The notes beneath the pieces were generated by a model. It did no database searches. It was not told the origin of the DNA and was given only the letters and a program-made list of their open reading frames with translations. From Ustilago trichophora (lineage: Eukaryota > Basidiomycota > Ustilaginomycetes > Ustilaginales > Ustilaginaceae): a stretch of DNA of 64,000 nt. Numbering within the stretch: position 1 is the stretch's first letter; every line of letters starts with the position of its first letter. Below, piece by piece: positions 20,647 to 31,885 of this stretch. Where the stretch lies: the NCBI GenBank assembly GCA_900323505.1, contig OOIN01000003.1, positions 2,108,001 to 2,172,000 on the forward strand, read 5' to 3'. The translations under genes were made by a program, and so were the position numbers.

Positions 20647-21531
20647 ATGGTTTCCACCTCCTTCAACGCTCTCATTGCCCTTCTTGCGGTCGTCTCGTCC
20701 GTCTCAGGCTCGCCTGTCCTCGTCAAGCGTGCGCCTACCTGGGCTGACGCCAAGACCGCCACCATTCACCCAGGTGTCAACACAAACACAGCCGGCAGCT
20801 GCACGTCAAACTTTATCTACTACAACGGTGACAACATCTACATTGGACAGGCAGCACACTGCGCCAGCACAGGCCAATCCACTGACACCGATGGATGCAC
20901 TTCGACCTCGCTCCCTGAAGGCACCAAGGTGACCATCACCGGTGCTTCCCAGCCCGGTATCCTTGCCTACTCCTCCTGGCAACGTATGCAGCAGCGTGGT
21001 GAGAAGGACGCCAACACGTGCGCTTACAACGACCTTGCTCTCGTCCTCATCGACCCTGCGGATCACGACAAGGTCAACCCCACCGTCCCTACCTTTGGTG
21101 GTCCCAACGGTCTCCGAACTTCGGGTCTCGCAAGCCTCGAGCAGGTCTACAGCTACGGCAACTCGATCCTTCGCCAGGGCGTCACCTTGCTCAGCCCCAA
21201 GTACGGCGTCAACATCCAGGACCAGGGCGATGGCTGGTCGCACAACGTCGGTACCGTCTCGCCTGGTATCCCTGGTGACAGTGGAAGCGGCTTCATGGAT
21301 AAGGCAGGAAACGCTTTCGGTGTCCTCAGCACTCTCCAGTTTGCTCCTCTTCCTGCTTCCAACGGTGTCGGTGACCTCGCCAAGGAGCTCGCCTACGCAA
21401 GGACCTTTGACGATTTTGCCGGTATCCAGCTTGCAACTGGCACTACGCCTTTCGCTGTTGCCCTTCCAGACCTTTCAACCGGTCTTGTCTCGACTGTCCA
21501 AGCTCTTGGCGGTCTCGGCTCCAACCTCTAA
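20647..21531 (+). CDS. secreted trypsin-like serine protease
   Basis: 294 residues, single exon. Signal peptide 1-22 ends near SGS. A Kex2-type KR at 27-28 suggests a short propeptide. The chymotrypsin-fold triad is visible: His71 in GQAAHC, Asp129 in YNDLAL, Ser212 in PGDSGSGF. There are only four cysteines (52, 72, 84, 125), enough for two disulphides. The order and spacing fit the S1-like secreted protease group of fungi. It is likely extracellular or apoplastic and could act on host or microbial proteins. Convergent with the ITPase gene, 181 bp apart. Confidence 0.85.
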   Translation: MVSTSFNALIALLAVVSSVSGSPVLVKRAPTWADAKTATIHPGVNTNTAGSCTSNFIYYNGDNIYIGQAAHCASTGQSTDTDGCTSTSLPEGTKVTITGASQPGILAYSSWQRMQQRGEKDANTCAYNDLALVLIDPADHDKVNPTVPTFGGPNGLRTSGLASLEQVYSYGNSILRQGVTLLSPKYGVNIQDQGDGWSHNVGTVSPGIPGDSGSGFMDKAGNAFGVLSTLQFAPLPASNGVGDLAKELAYARTFDDFAGIQLATGTTPFAVALPDLSTGLVSTVQALGGLGSNL

Positions 21532-21712
21532 GCACGTACAGCATCACATTCGGTTTCTTCCCCAACCCTATTCTTTTGCCGATTAATTTTGATGAAATGG
21601 TATTTGATTACCCCGTGGAGACGTGCTGGTATACTGCGTGCGACAGCCAAAGCTTGGCCAGATCTATAATTTGCGATTCAGTGCTGCAACGTGATGTTGA
21701 GCTTTCGGAGTC

Positions 21713-22294
21713 CTAGTTCTTGTCGCTGAGGGTGACGAGATATTCCTGCAGCAAGGCAAGAGCCTTGTATCTGTGCGAGAGCGAGTTCTTCTGCTTAGGG
21801 TCCATCTCGGCGTACGTCAATCCGGTGCCCTTGATCTCGAGAATGGGATCCCAGCCAAAGTAAGTCGGTCCGCGAGGAGGAACGATGACGCCTTCGGTCT
21901 TGCCTTCGAACAATTGGACGGGCTCGTTGGGGCCGGCGCAGTAGGCGAAAGTGCAAATGGCCGAAGCGGTGCGGTCCTCAAAGCCGTCGAGCATCTTGTT
22001 GAGTCCGTCGTGGCCGATAGTCTTCATGAAGTCCTTGATGTAGGGGCCGGGGAGGCCGCCAAGTGCGTGGAAGCCGAGTGCAGTGTCCTCAGTGATGCAT
22101 GGCCCACCGAGCGCCTTGGCGGCAGCGGCACACTTGGCATGAGCTACGTCTCTTGTCGTGCCCTGGATTTCGGGCAGATCGAGGTCCTTGTTGGTGAGCT
22201 CGTAGGGAAAATTGGGCGAGAGCGCAAAGATCTGCTGGACTTCGCGAAGTTTGTTGGCGTTGCCGGTGACGAAAGTGAGCGTCGGCTTGGACAT
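21713..22294 (-). CDS. inosine triphosphate pyrophosphatase (HAM1/ITPA)
   Basis: 193 residues, full length for the family. It hydrolyses ITP, dITP and XTP to monophosphates and keeps deaminated purines out of nucleic acids. Family motifs: the N-terminal [52 protein letters not shown], and FGWDPILEI near residue 146. Cytosolic. Single exon with the start at the first ATG. Confidence 0.95.
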   Translation of the reverse strand: MSKPTLTFVTGNANKLREVQQIFALSPNFPYELTNKDLDLPEIQGTTRDVAHAKCAAAAKALGGPCITEDTALGFHALGGLPGPYIKDFMKTIGHDGLNKMLDGFEDRTASAICTFAYCAGPNEPVQLFEGKTEGVIVPPRGPTYFGWDPILEIKGTGLTYAEMDPKQKNSLSHRYKALALLQEYLVTLSDKN

Positions 22295-22694
22295 TTTGAT
22301 GCTTTGGAGAACTGAGTTGATGGTACGGAGTGAGAGGTTGGAAGTTGAGACGAAAAGTCGGGAATGCCGAGTGAAATGATTTTGCCGGCGTTGTTCGACT
22401 CAGCGCCAACTGAGCCTTAAAATCTAAACTTATTGCTTTTTCCGAAACCCGCGTTTCGGCTTGCACAACCTTATTTCACGCTGCCAAGTTGTACAACTTC
22501 TCGAGGAGCGTGTGATTAAGTCGGTGACGGAAACGACGCTATTCTCAGAGGGCCAACAAGGGGTCACGTCTCACTGGAAAGCAGGCAGATTCGGCCCTCT
22601 GTTACTTTTGTCACGAGATCCATGTTGCCATTGCATGTAGAGTACAGCCTAGCTAGGGTTCGAACGGAAGCGGGACATGGTATACGAAAAGGAA
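22295..22694. other. intergenic, ITPase promoter and transporter 3' region
   Basis: 400 bp between two same-strand genes; no coding region or recognised site. Confidence 0.5.
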
Positions 22695-24498
22695 TCAGAG
22701 CACATAGGTGAACTCGGGATGCTGGTCGCCAAGATACTCGCGGATCTTGGCATCGCCCCAGCCGAGTTCCTTGAGCTCGTTGACACGGTAGTCGCGCTTA
22801 CCGGCCTTACGCTGCTTCGTCTCCCAAATCATGTAGAGCTCGGCGAGAGAAACGAGCACCAGCGCAGCGACGTTGAGGCAGAGGTTCACGAGGAATCCTC
22901 GCTTGAAACGAGGAGCTTCGTTATTGTAGAACAGCCACGTAGATGTGATTCCGCCCGAGTTCGTGAACACAATGTACAGAGCGATGGCGGTGGCACGCTT
23001 GTAGAGACCGGCAGTGTTGTTGAGCATCCAGCTGATACCGAGAGGAGGGATCGAGTAGGTGCCGCAAGAGAGCAGAATGATACCACCGTAGCGTTGAGCA
23101 CCGACTGTAGAGCCGTAGGCAAGACCGACACCAGCAATCGAAAGAAGAATCAGGATGACAACTGAGATCCAACGCCACCTGTACTTGTCCGAAAGGAAAG
23201 CTGCGGTAATCGAAACGACAAAGGCGCAAGCAGTGGGTGGAACCGAGAGGAGCTGGCTTTCAGCTGTAGACTTGGCAATCCCGAGTGATTTGATGATGGT
23301 AGGGCTGAAGAAAGCAGACGAGTAAAGCAGCGTGGCGTATGCATAGCCGGAAGCGGCGAAAAGCAGAACCAGGGGGTCGGTGAAGGTACGGATGACTTCG
23401 CGCAGAACAAATTTGCCAGTATATTCGAGTGCAGCTTCGTTAGCGACAGCGGCAACCCGCTTCTCGGCAGTAGCAGGCATGTCTGGAACATTCTCTGAAT
23501 CGCGGGTGGTCGTCGTGACGGGAGGTGCCATGCGAGCGTAGGCCAACTTTCGCTCTTTGGGGGTCACCCACCAAAGCTTCGAGATGTCGTTTGGCAGAAT
23601 GAATAGGCATGCAATGCCGAAGAAGATGGTGAAAATCCCTTCGATAATAAAGATCCATGCCCATCCCCCTGGCTTGTGCTTGATAAGACCAATTGCAGTC
23701 GCGAGAAGACCGCCAAAGGTACCAGAAAGTGATGCTCCAGAAAAGTACAGAGCTTGTCTGATTCCAAGCTCTTCTCTTTTGTAGAAAAATGTCAAGTAGA
23801 GCTGCAAATCCGAAACAAAAGCAAAAAGGTTGGTCCATTAGTATTTTTGTCCGCCAAAAGAAAAACTGCGAAGAGACGCTGCAACCCGCTTCGTCACTGA
23901 AACCAAAGCATATAGAAAACATCTCTACAGCTCGAGAAGGGCAGGTATGCTGGGAAATAAAGAGACATACCGCAATGCTGGGTAATATACCAGCTTCAGT
24001 GGCCCCCAAAAAGGCACGATTGATGTACAAACCAGTCTTGTTTGTGACGAGACCTTGAAGTGTTGAGACTAGACCCCAAGAAATAACGAGGCCAGGGATC
24101 CACCGCGCGGGACCGAAGCGCTTTACGACGAGATTGGAGGGGATTTCAAAAACAATGTAAGGGACGTAGAGAACCGTAAGAGCGATGCGATAGTCCCTGC
24201 CATCCTTGCTCATGTTCAAATCCTTCTCGAGGCCGTTCAGTCGAGCTTGACCGATATTTGTACGGTCTAAAAAGCTGAGGAGGTATAGCATGAGGCAGAG
24301 CGGCACGATCTGCCAATCGAGCTTCTTTTTGAGCGATTTTTCGAGGGCAGAACGCTCCTCCTTGGACAGATTGTCAATGTCATCGTCGGCTGAAACAGCG
24401 GTCTGAAGGTGGCTGTCTTTCGTGTCGTGAATGCTGTCGGTCGGGGAGGAGGCTTCGGGCTGGTGAGAGAACTCTGCCGGAACAGCTTGGGCGGACAT
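22695..24498 (-). CDS. MFS transporter, allantoate permease (Dal5/Tna1) family
   Basis: Two exons on the minus strand: complement(join(22695..23801, 23971..24498)), 544 residues. The donor GTATGT (23970-23965) and acceptor GCAG (23805-23802) join ...EAGILPSIA to LYLTFFYKREE..., as this family requires. The start is the ATG at 24498. The N-terminal cytosolic tail (about 1-75) is acidic/Ser-rich. Twelve membrane helices follow. The anion:cation-symporter features are present: SFLDRTNIGQARLNGL after helix 1, and IPSNLVVKRFGPARWIPGL. The substrate is an organic anion or vitamin-like acid but cannot be chosen from sequence. The gene is divergent from DAHP synthase. Confidence 0.9.
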
Positions 24499-24993
24499 GA
24501 TAGGCGAGTCGGCGCTCACAAAACTTATGTGAAGAAGCAGAGGGGGGATTCGAGAAGGAAAATGTAACGGTTTCGTCGAACAAGCAGAAGCTCTTTATAG
24601 GGGAGACAACTCTGGCACCTGTCAAAGGTGCAGCCTGTGGCGAGTACAAACGCTTTCCATTTCCCGAAGCTGCAAAACACAGCTGGGGCCAGCCTAATAA
24701 AGCCAGCCACTCTTGTTGGTGGGTGGGACGCACAAATGAGTGGGCAACGCCGGCAAGAAGAAGCGCGAGAGGACAAAAAGCACAAGCGAGGTTGGCTCAA
24801 CTCGAGTCAGGTCACTGAAATGCTGCAGGCAGACGCATCAGGAAACATGCAGATTGAATCAGATTGTCGAGAGTGGGCAGATCAGCAAACAAGCCTGCTC
24901 TGGCGCTAAGCGAAAGCTCGAGGACGTCTGCACGGCGGCTACCAAGTCCAACCTTTGCGACACAAATTGAACGAAAAAGAACGAAAGAAAGAG

Positions 24994-25024
<31 letters not shown>

Positions 25025-26087
25025 AAAAAAAAAAAAACTAACTAACTTGAGGTTTAGCCGAGTCACCCAAAGAGGTTGCTCACGCCGACATGGAGAAGAA
25101 AATGTGCCTTTGCTCTTCTCAGACTCAGCAACGGTCTGAGTTGAAGGCAATCAAAGCCACCCCCGCGTCGATCAAGCTTTCCGTCCCGCCGCTTGCATTT
25201 CTTCTCATCCGCAATTGTGTAGAATGTTTCGACTGCAACCCTTCGGTTTAGCCTCTCCCCCACAGTGTTAACTTGATGTGGCAACACGATTGTCTTGGCA
25301 ACGGGGTGAAAGGGTTGCGAACCTCCCCGCGCTGCCTCGCTTGCAAGCTCTGAACAAATTCCGCTCGACCATGCTGAGCCTCTGTGTGTGATCTCACCAC
25401 TCGAGACAAACCTTTTTACCCCACGCAGACCCACATCAACCCCGCAAAAGCGAGCTCAGATCTGCGTACCTGACATGCCCAGGCACAAGCTAGCATCGGT
25501 ACAGACGGATAGGCAGACGCCGCTTAAGCCGTTGACGCTATCTGCTACCACGTTCTCTACGCCGTCCGTGGTGAAGGCGCGGCGCGGAATCAACAGCATG
25601 AATATGCGGGGTATCACGACAAATGTGATTGGTTTTCCCATCCCACTCGGTCTGATCATTGATTGTCAATGAATTGCATCTCCGTCGCTCGCATTTCGAT
25701 CAGACAGCCGAGATCAATGCATGAGCCTCGAACAAATCAGCGTTGACCATCGTGACTCCCTGTATCTTTGTCCTACCATATTTTTGGACCGGTAATTTCG
25801 TAGCCGGGCCGATGCTCATCTTCGAGTCTGGCTCTAACACCACGATTGTCAAAAAATGGGACCGGCGGAAAGGTCGGTTTTGACGGTGTCTGCTGTGCTC
25901 TGTTTGAGATTCACGCGTGTCAGTTTTCGGAGAAAAAAGCGAAAAATTGATTCTTCGCACAGACCCTGGAAGGACCAGAAAAGAATGGCTAACATGACTC
26001 GTAAGTACAGTACAGTACAGTACTGTACGTAGGCCCCATCGAGCTTTCGTCAGTACCACCACCTTTCATCTGCCGTCACCAGCAAGA
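24499..26087. other. 1.6-kb divergent intergenic region (transporter / DAHP synthase)
   Basis: Promoters of both genes. It contains a purine tract with long A-runs (24992-25036) and the TACAG array at 26006-26031. No convincing open frame. Confidence 0.5.
26006..26031. repeat. TACAG/TACTG 5-bp array
   Basis: Three TACAG units, one TACTG unit, then TACGTA: four units in strict 5-bp phase, 57 bp before the DAHP synthase ATG. Similar arrays occur at 44773, 46345 and 61911. Confidence 0.85.
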
Positions 26088-27848
26088 ATGTCGTCCACAT
26101 CGCCCATCGCAGGTACCTCCGCCTCTGCGCGCGAGTACCAGGCCAACCCAACTTGGAAGTCCAAGAAGGAGGCCCAGCAGGTTGACTACCCGTCTCGAGA
26201 AGCCTTCCAGTCGGTTATGGGCAGGATCGAGCGTCTTCCAGGTCTTGTCTCGCCCAACGAGATCGATCGACTCCGATCTCAGCTTGCTTCCGTCGCTGAG
26301 GGAAACGCTTTTCTGCTTCAGACTGGTGACTGTGCCGAGCTCTTCGACTACTGCAACCCGGAACAGATTCAGGCCAAGCTCAAGCTTTCGCTTCTCATGA
26401 GTCTCATCCTCATCTGGGGTGCTCGCAAGCCCGTTGTTCGAATTGGCCGTATCGCTGGTCAGTACGCAAAGCCCCGCTCCAAGCCCACCGAAATCATCAC
26501 CAAGGTCGACCCTGTAACTGGAGAGGCTTCCAAGCACGAAATCATGTCCTTCCGTGGCGACAACATCAACGCTTTTAGCGCCGAACCTGCCAGCGGACGA
26601 ATTCCCGATCCAGAACGTTTGCTTCAGGCTTATTTCCATTCTGCTGCTACCCTCAACCACATCCGCTCCGAGCTTGCAAGCGGTCTCGCTGATCTGCATG
26701 CTCCTCGCCAGTGGTCGTTCCAACATGTCCAGTCCAGCGCTTTGCAGGCCGAATTCGAGTCGGTCGTTGATTCTCTGACGGATGCGCTCGACTTTATGAA
26801 AACCATTGGCGCCGACCCTAGCACATTTTCGTCTAGCAGTGTACTCAACTCGGTCGACTATTTCATCAGTCACGAAGGTCTTTCGCTTGCTTACGAAGAG
26901 GCCCTGACCCGACTTGTGCGCAAGCCTACACCAACGAATCCCAACCCTGCACGCAACGTCCATCCTTCTGATTTGGCGAGCGGTCAACTGGAAAACGAAG
27001 TGCTCGAAAGGTACGACTTGTCTGCACACACCATCTGGCTCGGTGACAGGACAAGACAGCTCGACGGTGCACACGTCGATTTCTTCTCTTCCATCCGCAA
27101 CCCTGTCGGCATCAAGGTTGGTCCTTCCATGAAGCCCCAAGAGCTGATCGAGATTCTCGACATTCTCAACCCGGATGTGCCCATTCCTGCAGCAGCCGCC
27201 TCTGGCCGCACAAGTGGCTGGGCCACTCCGAGCGGCGCATCTCCAGTCGTGTACGGCAAGGAGAAGGGTCGCGTCATGGTCATCATTCGTCTCGGCGCTT
27301 CCAAAGTTGCTTCGCATCTTCCACCTCTGCTCGAAGCCATTGCTGCCAGCAACCACAAGGACTCGATTATCCTCCTCTGCGATCCCATGCACGGCAACAC
27401 GCAGACCAGCCCTTACCCACCTGCTTCCTCTGACCCCAATGCTCAGCCTCTCAAGACGCGCTCGTTCGGTGACATCATCTCCGAGATCCTCTCCTTCCTC
27501 CAGATCATCTCGTCCGACTTCCCCACCCTCCACCTTGGCGGTGTTCATCTCGAATTGACGGGCGACAAGGACGTCACCGAGTGCTTTGGTGGCTCGATGC
27601 GTTTGGAGCCCAAGGACCTCGAGAGGGGTTACAAGAGTCATTGCGACCCAAGACTCAACTTTGAGCAGTCGCTCGATGTCGCTTTCCTCCTCTCTCACTA
27701 CTTCCGCAACCAACGCCTCGGTAACAGGCTCAGAGGAGGAGCAAGGACCGAAGAGGAGATCAAGAAGCAGCAGGCTATCATCGAGTCCGGATCGGGGGAT
27801 GAACTCTTGGCTGAGCTCATCTGCGGTATCACCAACCGTCCTCATTAG
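26088..27848 (+). CDS. 3-deoxy-D-arabino-heptulosonate-7-phosphate synthase, class II
   Basis: 586 residues, single exon. It condenses phosphoenolpyruvate and erythrose 4-phosphate, the first step of the shikimate pathway. The class II (plant-type) signature is complete: LQTGDCAE with the metal-binding Cys, RIGRIAGQYAKPRS, FRGDNIN, HEGLSLAYEEALTR, GDRTRQLDGAHVDFF, CDPMHGNT, GGVHLELTG, and SHCDPRLNFEQSLD. It is longer than the usual 450-480 residues because of low-complexity inserts at about 360-385 and after the MHGNT motif. Likely cytosolic. Strong codon bias leaves the opposite strand open along the whole gene. Confidence 0.95.
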   Translation: MSSTSPIAGTSASAREYQANPTWKSKKEAQQVDYPSREAFQSVMGRIERLPGLVSPNEIDRLRSQLASVAEGNAFLLQTGDCAELFDYCNPEQIQAKLKLSLLMSLILIWGARKPVVRIGRIAGQYAKPRSKPTEIITKVDPVTGEASKHEIMSFRGDNINAFSAEPASGRIPDPERLLQAYFHSAATLNHIRSELASGLADLHAPRQWSFQHVQSSALQAEFESVVDSLTDALDFMKTIGADPSTFSSSSVLNSVDYFISHEGLSLAYEEALTRLVRKPTPTNPNPARNVHPSDLASGQLENEVLERYDLSAHTIWLGDRTRQLDGAHVDFFSSIRNPVGIKVGPSMKPQELIEILDILNPDVPIPAAAASGRTSGWATPSGASPVVYGKEKGRVMVIIRLGASKVASHLPPLLEAIAASNHKDSIILLCDPMHGNTQTSPYPPASSDPNAQPLKTRSFGDIISEILSFLQIISSDFPTLHLGGVHLELTGDKDVTECFGGSMRLEPKDLERGYKSHCDPRLNFEQSLDVAFLLSHYFRNQRLGNRLRGGARTEEEIKKQQAIIESGSGDELLAELICGITNRPH

Positions 27849-28140
27849 TCATGATGTGTACATACTGTAAGTTCAAATCTGCTCCACTTCACTCTTCTGT
27901 CATTGTCCCCACAGAACAATGCATCATCGCCGCACACACTGCGCTAGCCGCATCAGGACACTTGATCTTTGATTGCAAATATGAACAGAAAGGAATGTGA
28001 GCAACGGCTGTGACAATAGACAATGGCGAATGAAGGTGTGTGTAAGCAACGTTATCAGCGGCAAGCAAGCATGGGCAAGGATGGACATGTGTGGGTAGGT
28101 TAGGTGGGTAGGAAAGAAAAGTATCCCACGTCGCTATTCT

Positions 28141-30447
28141 TCATCGGGCAGAAAGAGTTTGTCGCGGATCGCCTACTTTGCCTGCATCCTCAGAACGGCG
28201 GAGATCATGGTAGATTACTGTGGCTGGCGTATCCGTGTGCCTAAGTTTCTTCAGTTTCTCCTGCAGCTCTTGTAAGTGAGTCGAGAGAATCATGTGCTGT
28301 TGCTTTCTACGACGAAAGACCAAGAATTTGGGGCTGTTAGGGTCGGCGGGGTCGTGGTTGGGAATGGGAGCTTCTTGAATGGACAGAGAGGGTTTGAAGC
28401 CTGCCATATGAGGTGTGGGCGTCTCTCCCCTTGGTGTCCTTGTTTGGAAGAAGAAGGACCCAAGGCGATCCATGGGATTTTTGAAGGGCCCCATCAAAGG
28501 CGACGGTCGTCTTCGCTTCCGGGGGACACCGGATTCCTCTTCAATAGAGGCGCTGCCAGCCTGCTGATCAGCACCATCTTTTCGACCCGGAGATTCTGGT
28601 TCGGCTTGGAGCTCCTCCTCCCTTCCGATTTCGATCTCATTCGCAAGAGATTTTTGATTCATGTCGGGCCTGAAACGTGTCGGGCTAGTAAATCTCCGTG
28701 AGGCTGAGAGCAGGTCCGTGTCCCGTCGGCCAGCTAGCCTGGCTGAATCAATTGGAGACAAGTCTTGCGGTTTCACTTCTGGAGAGGTCTTGCTGTTCTC
28801 GTCTGGTCCGCCGAGCGGATGGATTTTTGCGGGCGACAGTGGCATATGTTCACCTTGCGGCAGATCGTCCGTGTAGATGACGTGACCGGCGTCGTTCAAC
28901 GCGGCAAGCTCTTGCATCCTTCGTATGCCTTCATCAGAGGGCCGACCTTCGCCCCAGCCCGGATTCAGCCTTTCGTCGAGATGTGTCTCGATCTGGCGTA
29001 CGTGAGAAACAGGGGGCAACGGAGCATTGATCTGAGCACTACTCTGCAGACTTTTCCTTTCTCTTTGAAGACGTGCCGCGTGTAGCAGCTCGGCATAGTC
29101 GGCGGGCAATTGAAAGCCTCCCGGCGTGATACCATCAATACTGCTGACAGATCCTTGGGGAGTAAGGTGAGATGACGACCTGAGAGGAGATAAGTAGCCC
29201 GCAGGCGTACGAGGCTGTGGAGTCTCTGGCCGACCTGAGCCGAGAGGTATTCGGCCAGGGGGATACTTGCCACCGACAAACGGCTCATTCGTGAAGTCGG
29301 GGTAATCGCTGAACCATTTAACGCGGTCGCTAGGTGTGATTGGGTTCGATTCATCAGCATCCGTCCCCGTCGGATCATTTGCCCCCCTCGGTGTTGGGTC
29401 TGGGCTGATCTCTTCGGATTTGGCCGTTTTGATACGAATACGAGCGAGACCAGCACCAGGTTCTGCCACGGCTTGTTTCTCGGCTTGCTGTTCTGGAGCG
29501 CGGTACTCTGGATGGCCAACGTAGCGCATTGCTGCTTTCTTGATTTGCTCGTCCTGAAATGTTTTGAGTTTTTTAAAACGCTCCGTCATGCCGATGAGCG
29601 CAGAGCTCAGTCGTGTCATTGGATTGTTCCTACCTTCGAGCTGCTCTTTGTCTGAAGATCCTGGTGGAGGGGCGCTGGGAGTCTCTGCCTCATTCACCGG
29701 AGACATGGACTGTCCAGGTTGGCCAGACTGCGTAGGATCGTCAGACAGGATTTCTCGGTGGGGCGTTCCGGGTGGAGAGGGGACCAGCTGATTGAAGCTG
29801 CGTGCGCGTTCGCGCACAATGGCTTTACGATGCGGTCGCCTCCTACTACTAGTGAGCCTGGGCGGACTTGTGTGTTGACTTGGCTCCTTGAACGACGATG
29901 ACCGTCCCGAACCCGCTTTGACCGTCGTCTGAGGGCCCAACTGCGCAGCTTCTGACCCAGTCTGTTCTTCGAGGCTAGGCACGTGTTCGATGGCGGCTTC
30001 CTTAAGTTTAGAATCTTCGTCGACGCTTTTGATGAAGGCGGCAAATTCTTCCTCGTACGGAACCGGACCCTGTTGTGTGATGATTGGGATGCGCAAGACC
30101 CTAGGAAGGACGTATTGCTTGCGGAGGTCAGGCTTGTAGATCCATTGTTTCTTGATGTCTTTTGCATACGAGTAAGGCTGTCGAATCTTGTCGATCCGAC
30201 GAAGAAAGCCAATGTAACGTGTTCGAAATTTCTCGCGAAGGCTGTTGCCATCTTTGAAGATATTCCATGTTTTGAAGCGCTCTGGTACCTCTGCCTCGAA
30301 CAAGCCTTTGGCTCTTGAGACTCCTTGCCTCTTGTAAAGCCGAGGAGCTGGCGATGCGGAGACGTCCTTGCGAGATCTATGAAAGGAATTTGCTAGGCAA
30401 GAGACGACGAGCAAGAGCAATAAGAGATTGGGCAAAAAGATGCGCAT
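28141..30447 (-). CDS. large secreted protein without cysteine, unknown function
   Basis: 768 residues, single exon. Residues 1-20 are a signal peptide (LLLLLLVVSCLA). A Kex2-type site YKR follows at 38-40. After the signal peptide there is no cysteine at all. The mature protein is rich in Pro, Ser, Arg and Glu, with many SP/TP sites, and is probably mostly disordered. A motif of the form ERFK-x(n)-F-x-D-x(n)-RY-x-G occurs twice, at about 56-80 and 289-311. A basic PRKRRRPSP near residue 640 resembles a nuclear localisation signal. A charged helical segment lies near 715-740. No domain is recognised. It may be a secreted effector-like protein or a secretory-pathway resident protein. Confidence 0.65.
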   Translation of the reverse strand: MRIFLPNLLLLLLVVSCLANSFHRSRKDVSASPAPRLYKRQGVSRAKGLFEAEVPERFKTWNIFKDGNSLREKFRTRYIGFLRRIDKIRQPYSYAKDIKKQWIYKPDLRKQYVLPRVLRIPIITQQGPVPYEEEFAAFIKSVDEDSKLKEAAIEHVPSLEEQTGSEAAQLGPQTTVKAGSGRSSSFKEPSQHTSPPRLTSSRRRPHRKAIVRERARSFNQLVPSPPGTPHREILSDDPTQSGQPGQSMSPVNEAETPSAPPPGSSDKEQLEGRNNPMTRLSSALIGMTERFKKLKTFQDEQIKKAAMRYVGHPEYRAPEQQAEKQAVAEPGAGLARIRIKTAKSEEISPDPTPRGANDPTGTDADESNPITPSDRVKWFSDYPDFTNEPFVGGKYPPGRIPLGSGRPETPQPRTPAGYLSPLRSSSHLTPQGSVSSIDGITPGGFQLPADYAELLHAARLQRERKSLQSSAQINAPLPPVSHVRQIETHLDERLNPGWGEGRPSDEGIRRMQELAALNDAGHVIYTDDLPQGEHMPLSPAKIHPLGGPDENSKTSPEVKPQDLSPIDSARLAGRRDTDLLSASRRFTSPTRFRPDMNQKSLANEIEIGREEELQAEPESPGRKDGADQQAGSASIEEESGVPRKRRRPSPLMGPFKNPMDRLGSFFFQTRTPRGETPTPHMAGFKPSLSIQEAPIPNHDPADPNSPKFLVFRRRKQQHMILSTHLQELQEKLKKLRHTDTPATVIYHDLRRSEDAGKVGDPRQTLSAR

Positions 30448-31885
30448 CGTGGAGATGAATACTCAAGGAAGGGGGAAGCGGAGGCAAAGAGGCCACCATT
30501 CCCAAACGAAGGCGCTATTATGGTCGGGCGCAGGTGGGGTGAGGTGATGGAGCGCGGAAAAGAACTTGGGGACTACGCTGGCAGAACAGCCAGCCAAAGT
30601 TTGATTACGGAAGGTAGAGATGACAAAATCGAAGCATAAGTCGGCGGCAGTCGATGCCAATCGGTGTTGATGGTGGAGAGAAGGAGAGATTGAGGGATCA
30701 TGATCTGGCTGGGAGTGAAGTTTGCCAAATGAAGAAGCGGCTGTAAGCAAGGTCTCCGTCGGAGGGCTGCAAAGTGAACTGAAGTGGGACGCCCTATGTA
30801 TCACTCTTATTGTGCAGGGTGGGTTGTCCGGTCCGACGTCCGAGTTCCAGAGCCATGTGTACATACTTTGTCTACGGCACAAGGACACTGACGTGATCTT
30901 GAACAAGCTCAGACCCAATCGGGCCAAGCATCCGATGATGCCGGTCATCTTGATGCCTACCTCCAGGACTGGCGCTGAGTCACGCATCGATGCCGGAATC
31001 TGGCGCAAGCTAACTTAAGTTGCGGTCCGAGAAATGGCGTCTGGGAGGGGTAGCGATCGTCTAGCAATTGCAAATCGAGATGATCGCAGGGTGTTGTTGG
31101 GAAAGTTTTCGGGGCTATTGTCGGACGATCTTGTACATGGCATTGTGGGGCCGAGCACAATACTGTAGTGCAATCACTTCAGGTGCAGGGGTGAGGGGTG
31201 AGAGGCGAAATGAGAAAGCGTGGGTAGTATCAAGGCTTGCTCAACCACCTCGCTTGGTGCCTGACGACGGTGAGCTGAGGAACATGCCTTGTTGACACGG
31301 AATGCTCTACTACGAGTTGACGCTCTCCTTGATGAATGGCATTGTGATTCATGGTCAATCAAGGGGAAAATGTCATCAGGCGTCGTTATCTAAAGGGTGT
31401 TGGTGTTGCTTTCCAACACGATCCAAAAGCAGGCTGAATCTGGCTTTGTGGAACCTGATGAAATCTGTGCCACATCGGGTGGGAACCAGAGAGTGACAGA
31501 CTGGCTCCCTGTCTTCCCCAATTTTTTTTTTTTTTCAGATTAATTCGGCTATTTTTTTTCTATACTGTATTTGTTTGACACGAGCAATTGCGGGGAAGGC
31601 CCTGGCTCAAGTTGCACAAGAAAGAAACCTTCGCTCGGCTGGGCTGGGCTGGACTGAGCACATTCACGATCAAAGTCCGCAAAGGCGCTGCAACAGTGGA
31701 TCATCGGCGTGCAGCAGGTTGCAGGCATGAAGTTGAAAAGCAACACAGATGTTTGCTTCATCCTTGATCTTGCTCTCCACCATCTTTGAATTCGTACAAC
31801 CATCCAGACATCCCATCACCGTCCATCACGAAGCTTTGTTACAAGAATGGCGTAGATACAAGACACTGGTGAACTAGTCATCGAC
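30448..31885. other. 1.4-kb divergent intergenic region
   Basis: Promoters of the secreted orphan and the GRAM-domain gene. It has a T-rich tract at 31520-31560. No coding region is recognised. Confidence 0.5.

Noticed and set aside
22655..22680. GGTTCGAACGG near 22659, considered as a tRNA B box
   Set aside because: No T-arm complement, A box or acceptor stem in the surrounding sequence.
26076..27845. Antisense open frame of 589 codons opposite DAHP synthase
   Set aside because: It mirrors strong codon bias on the sense strand; the translation has no family resemblance while the sense protein has all class II motifs.
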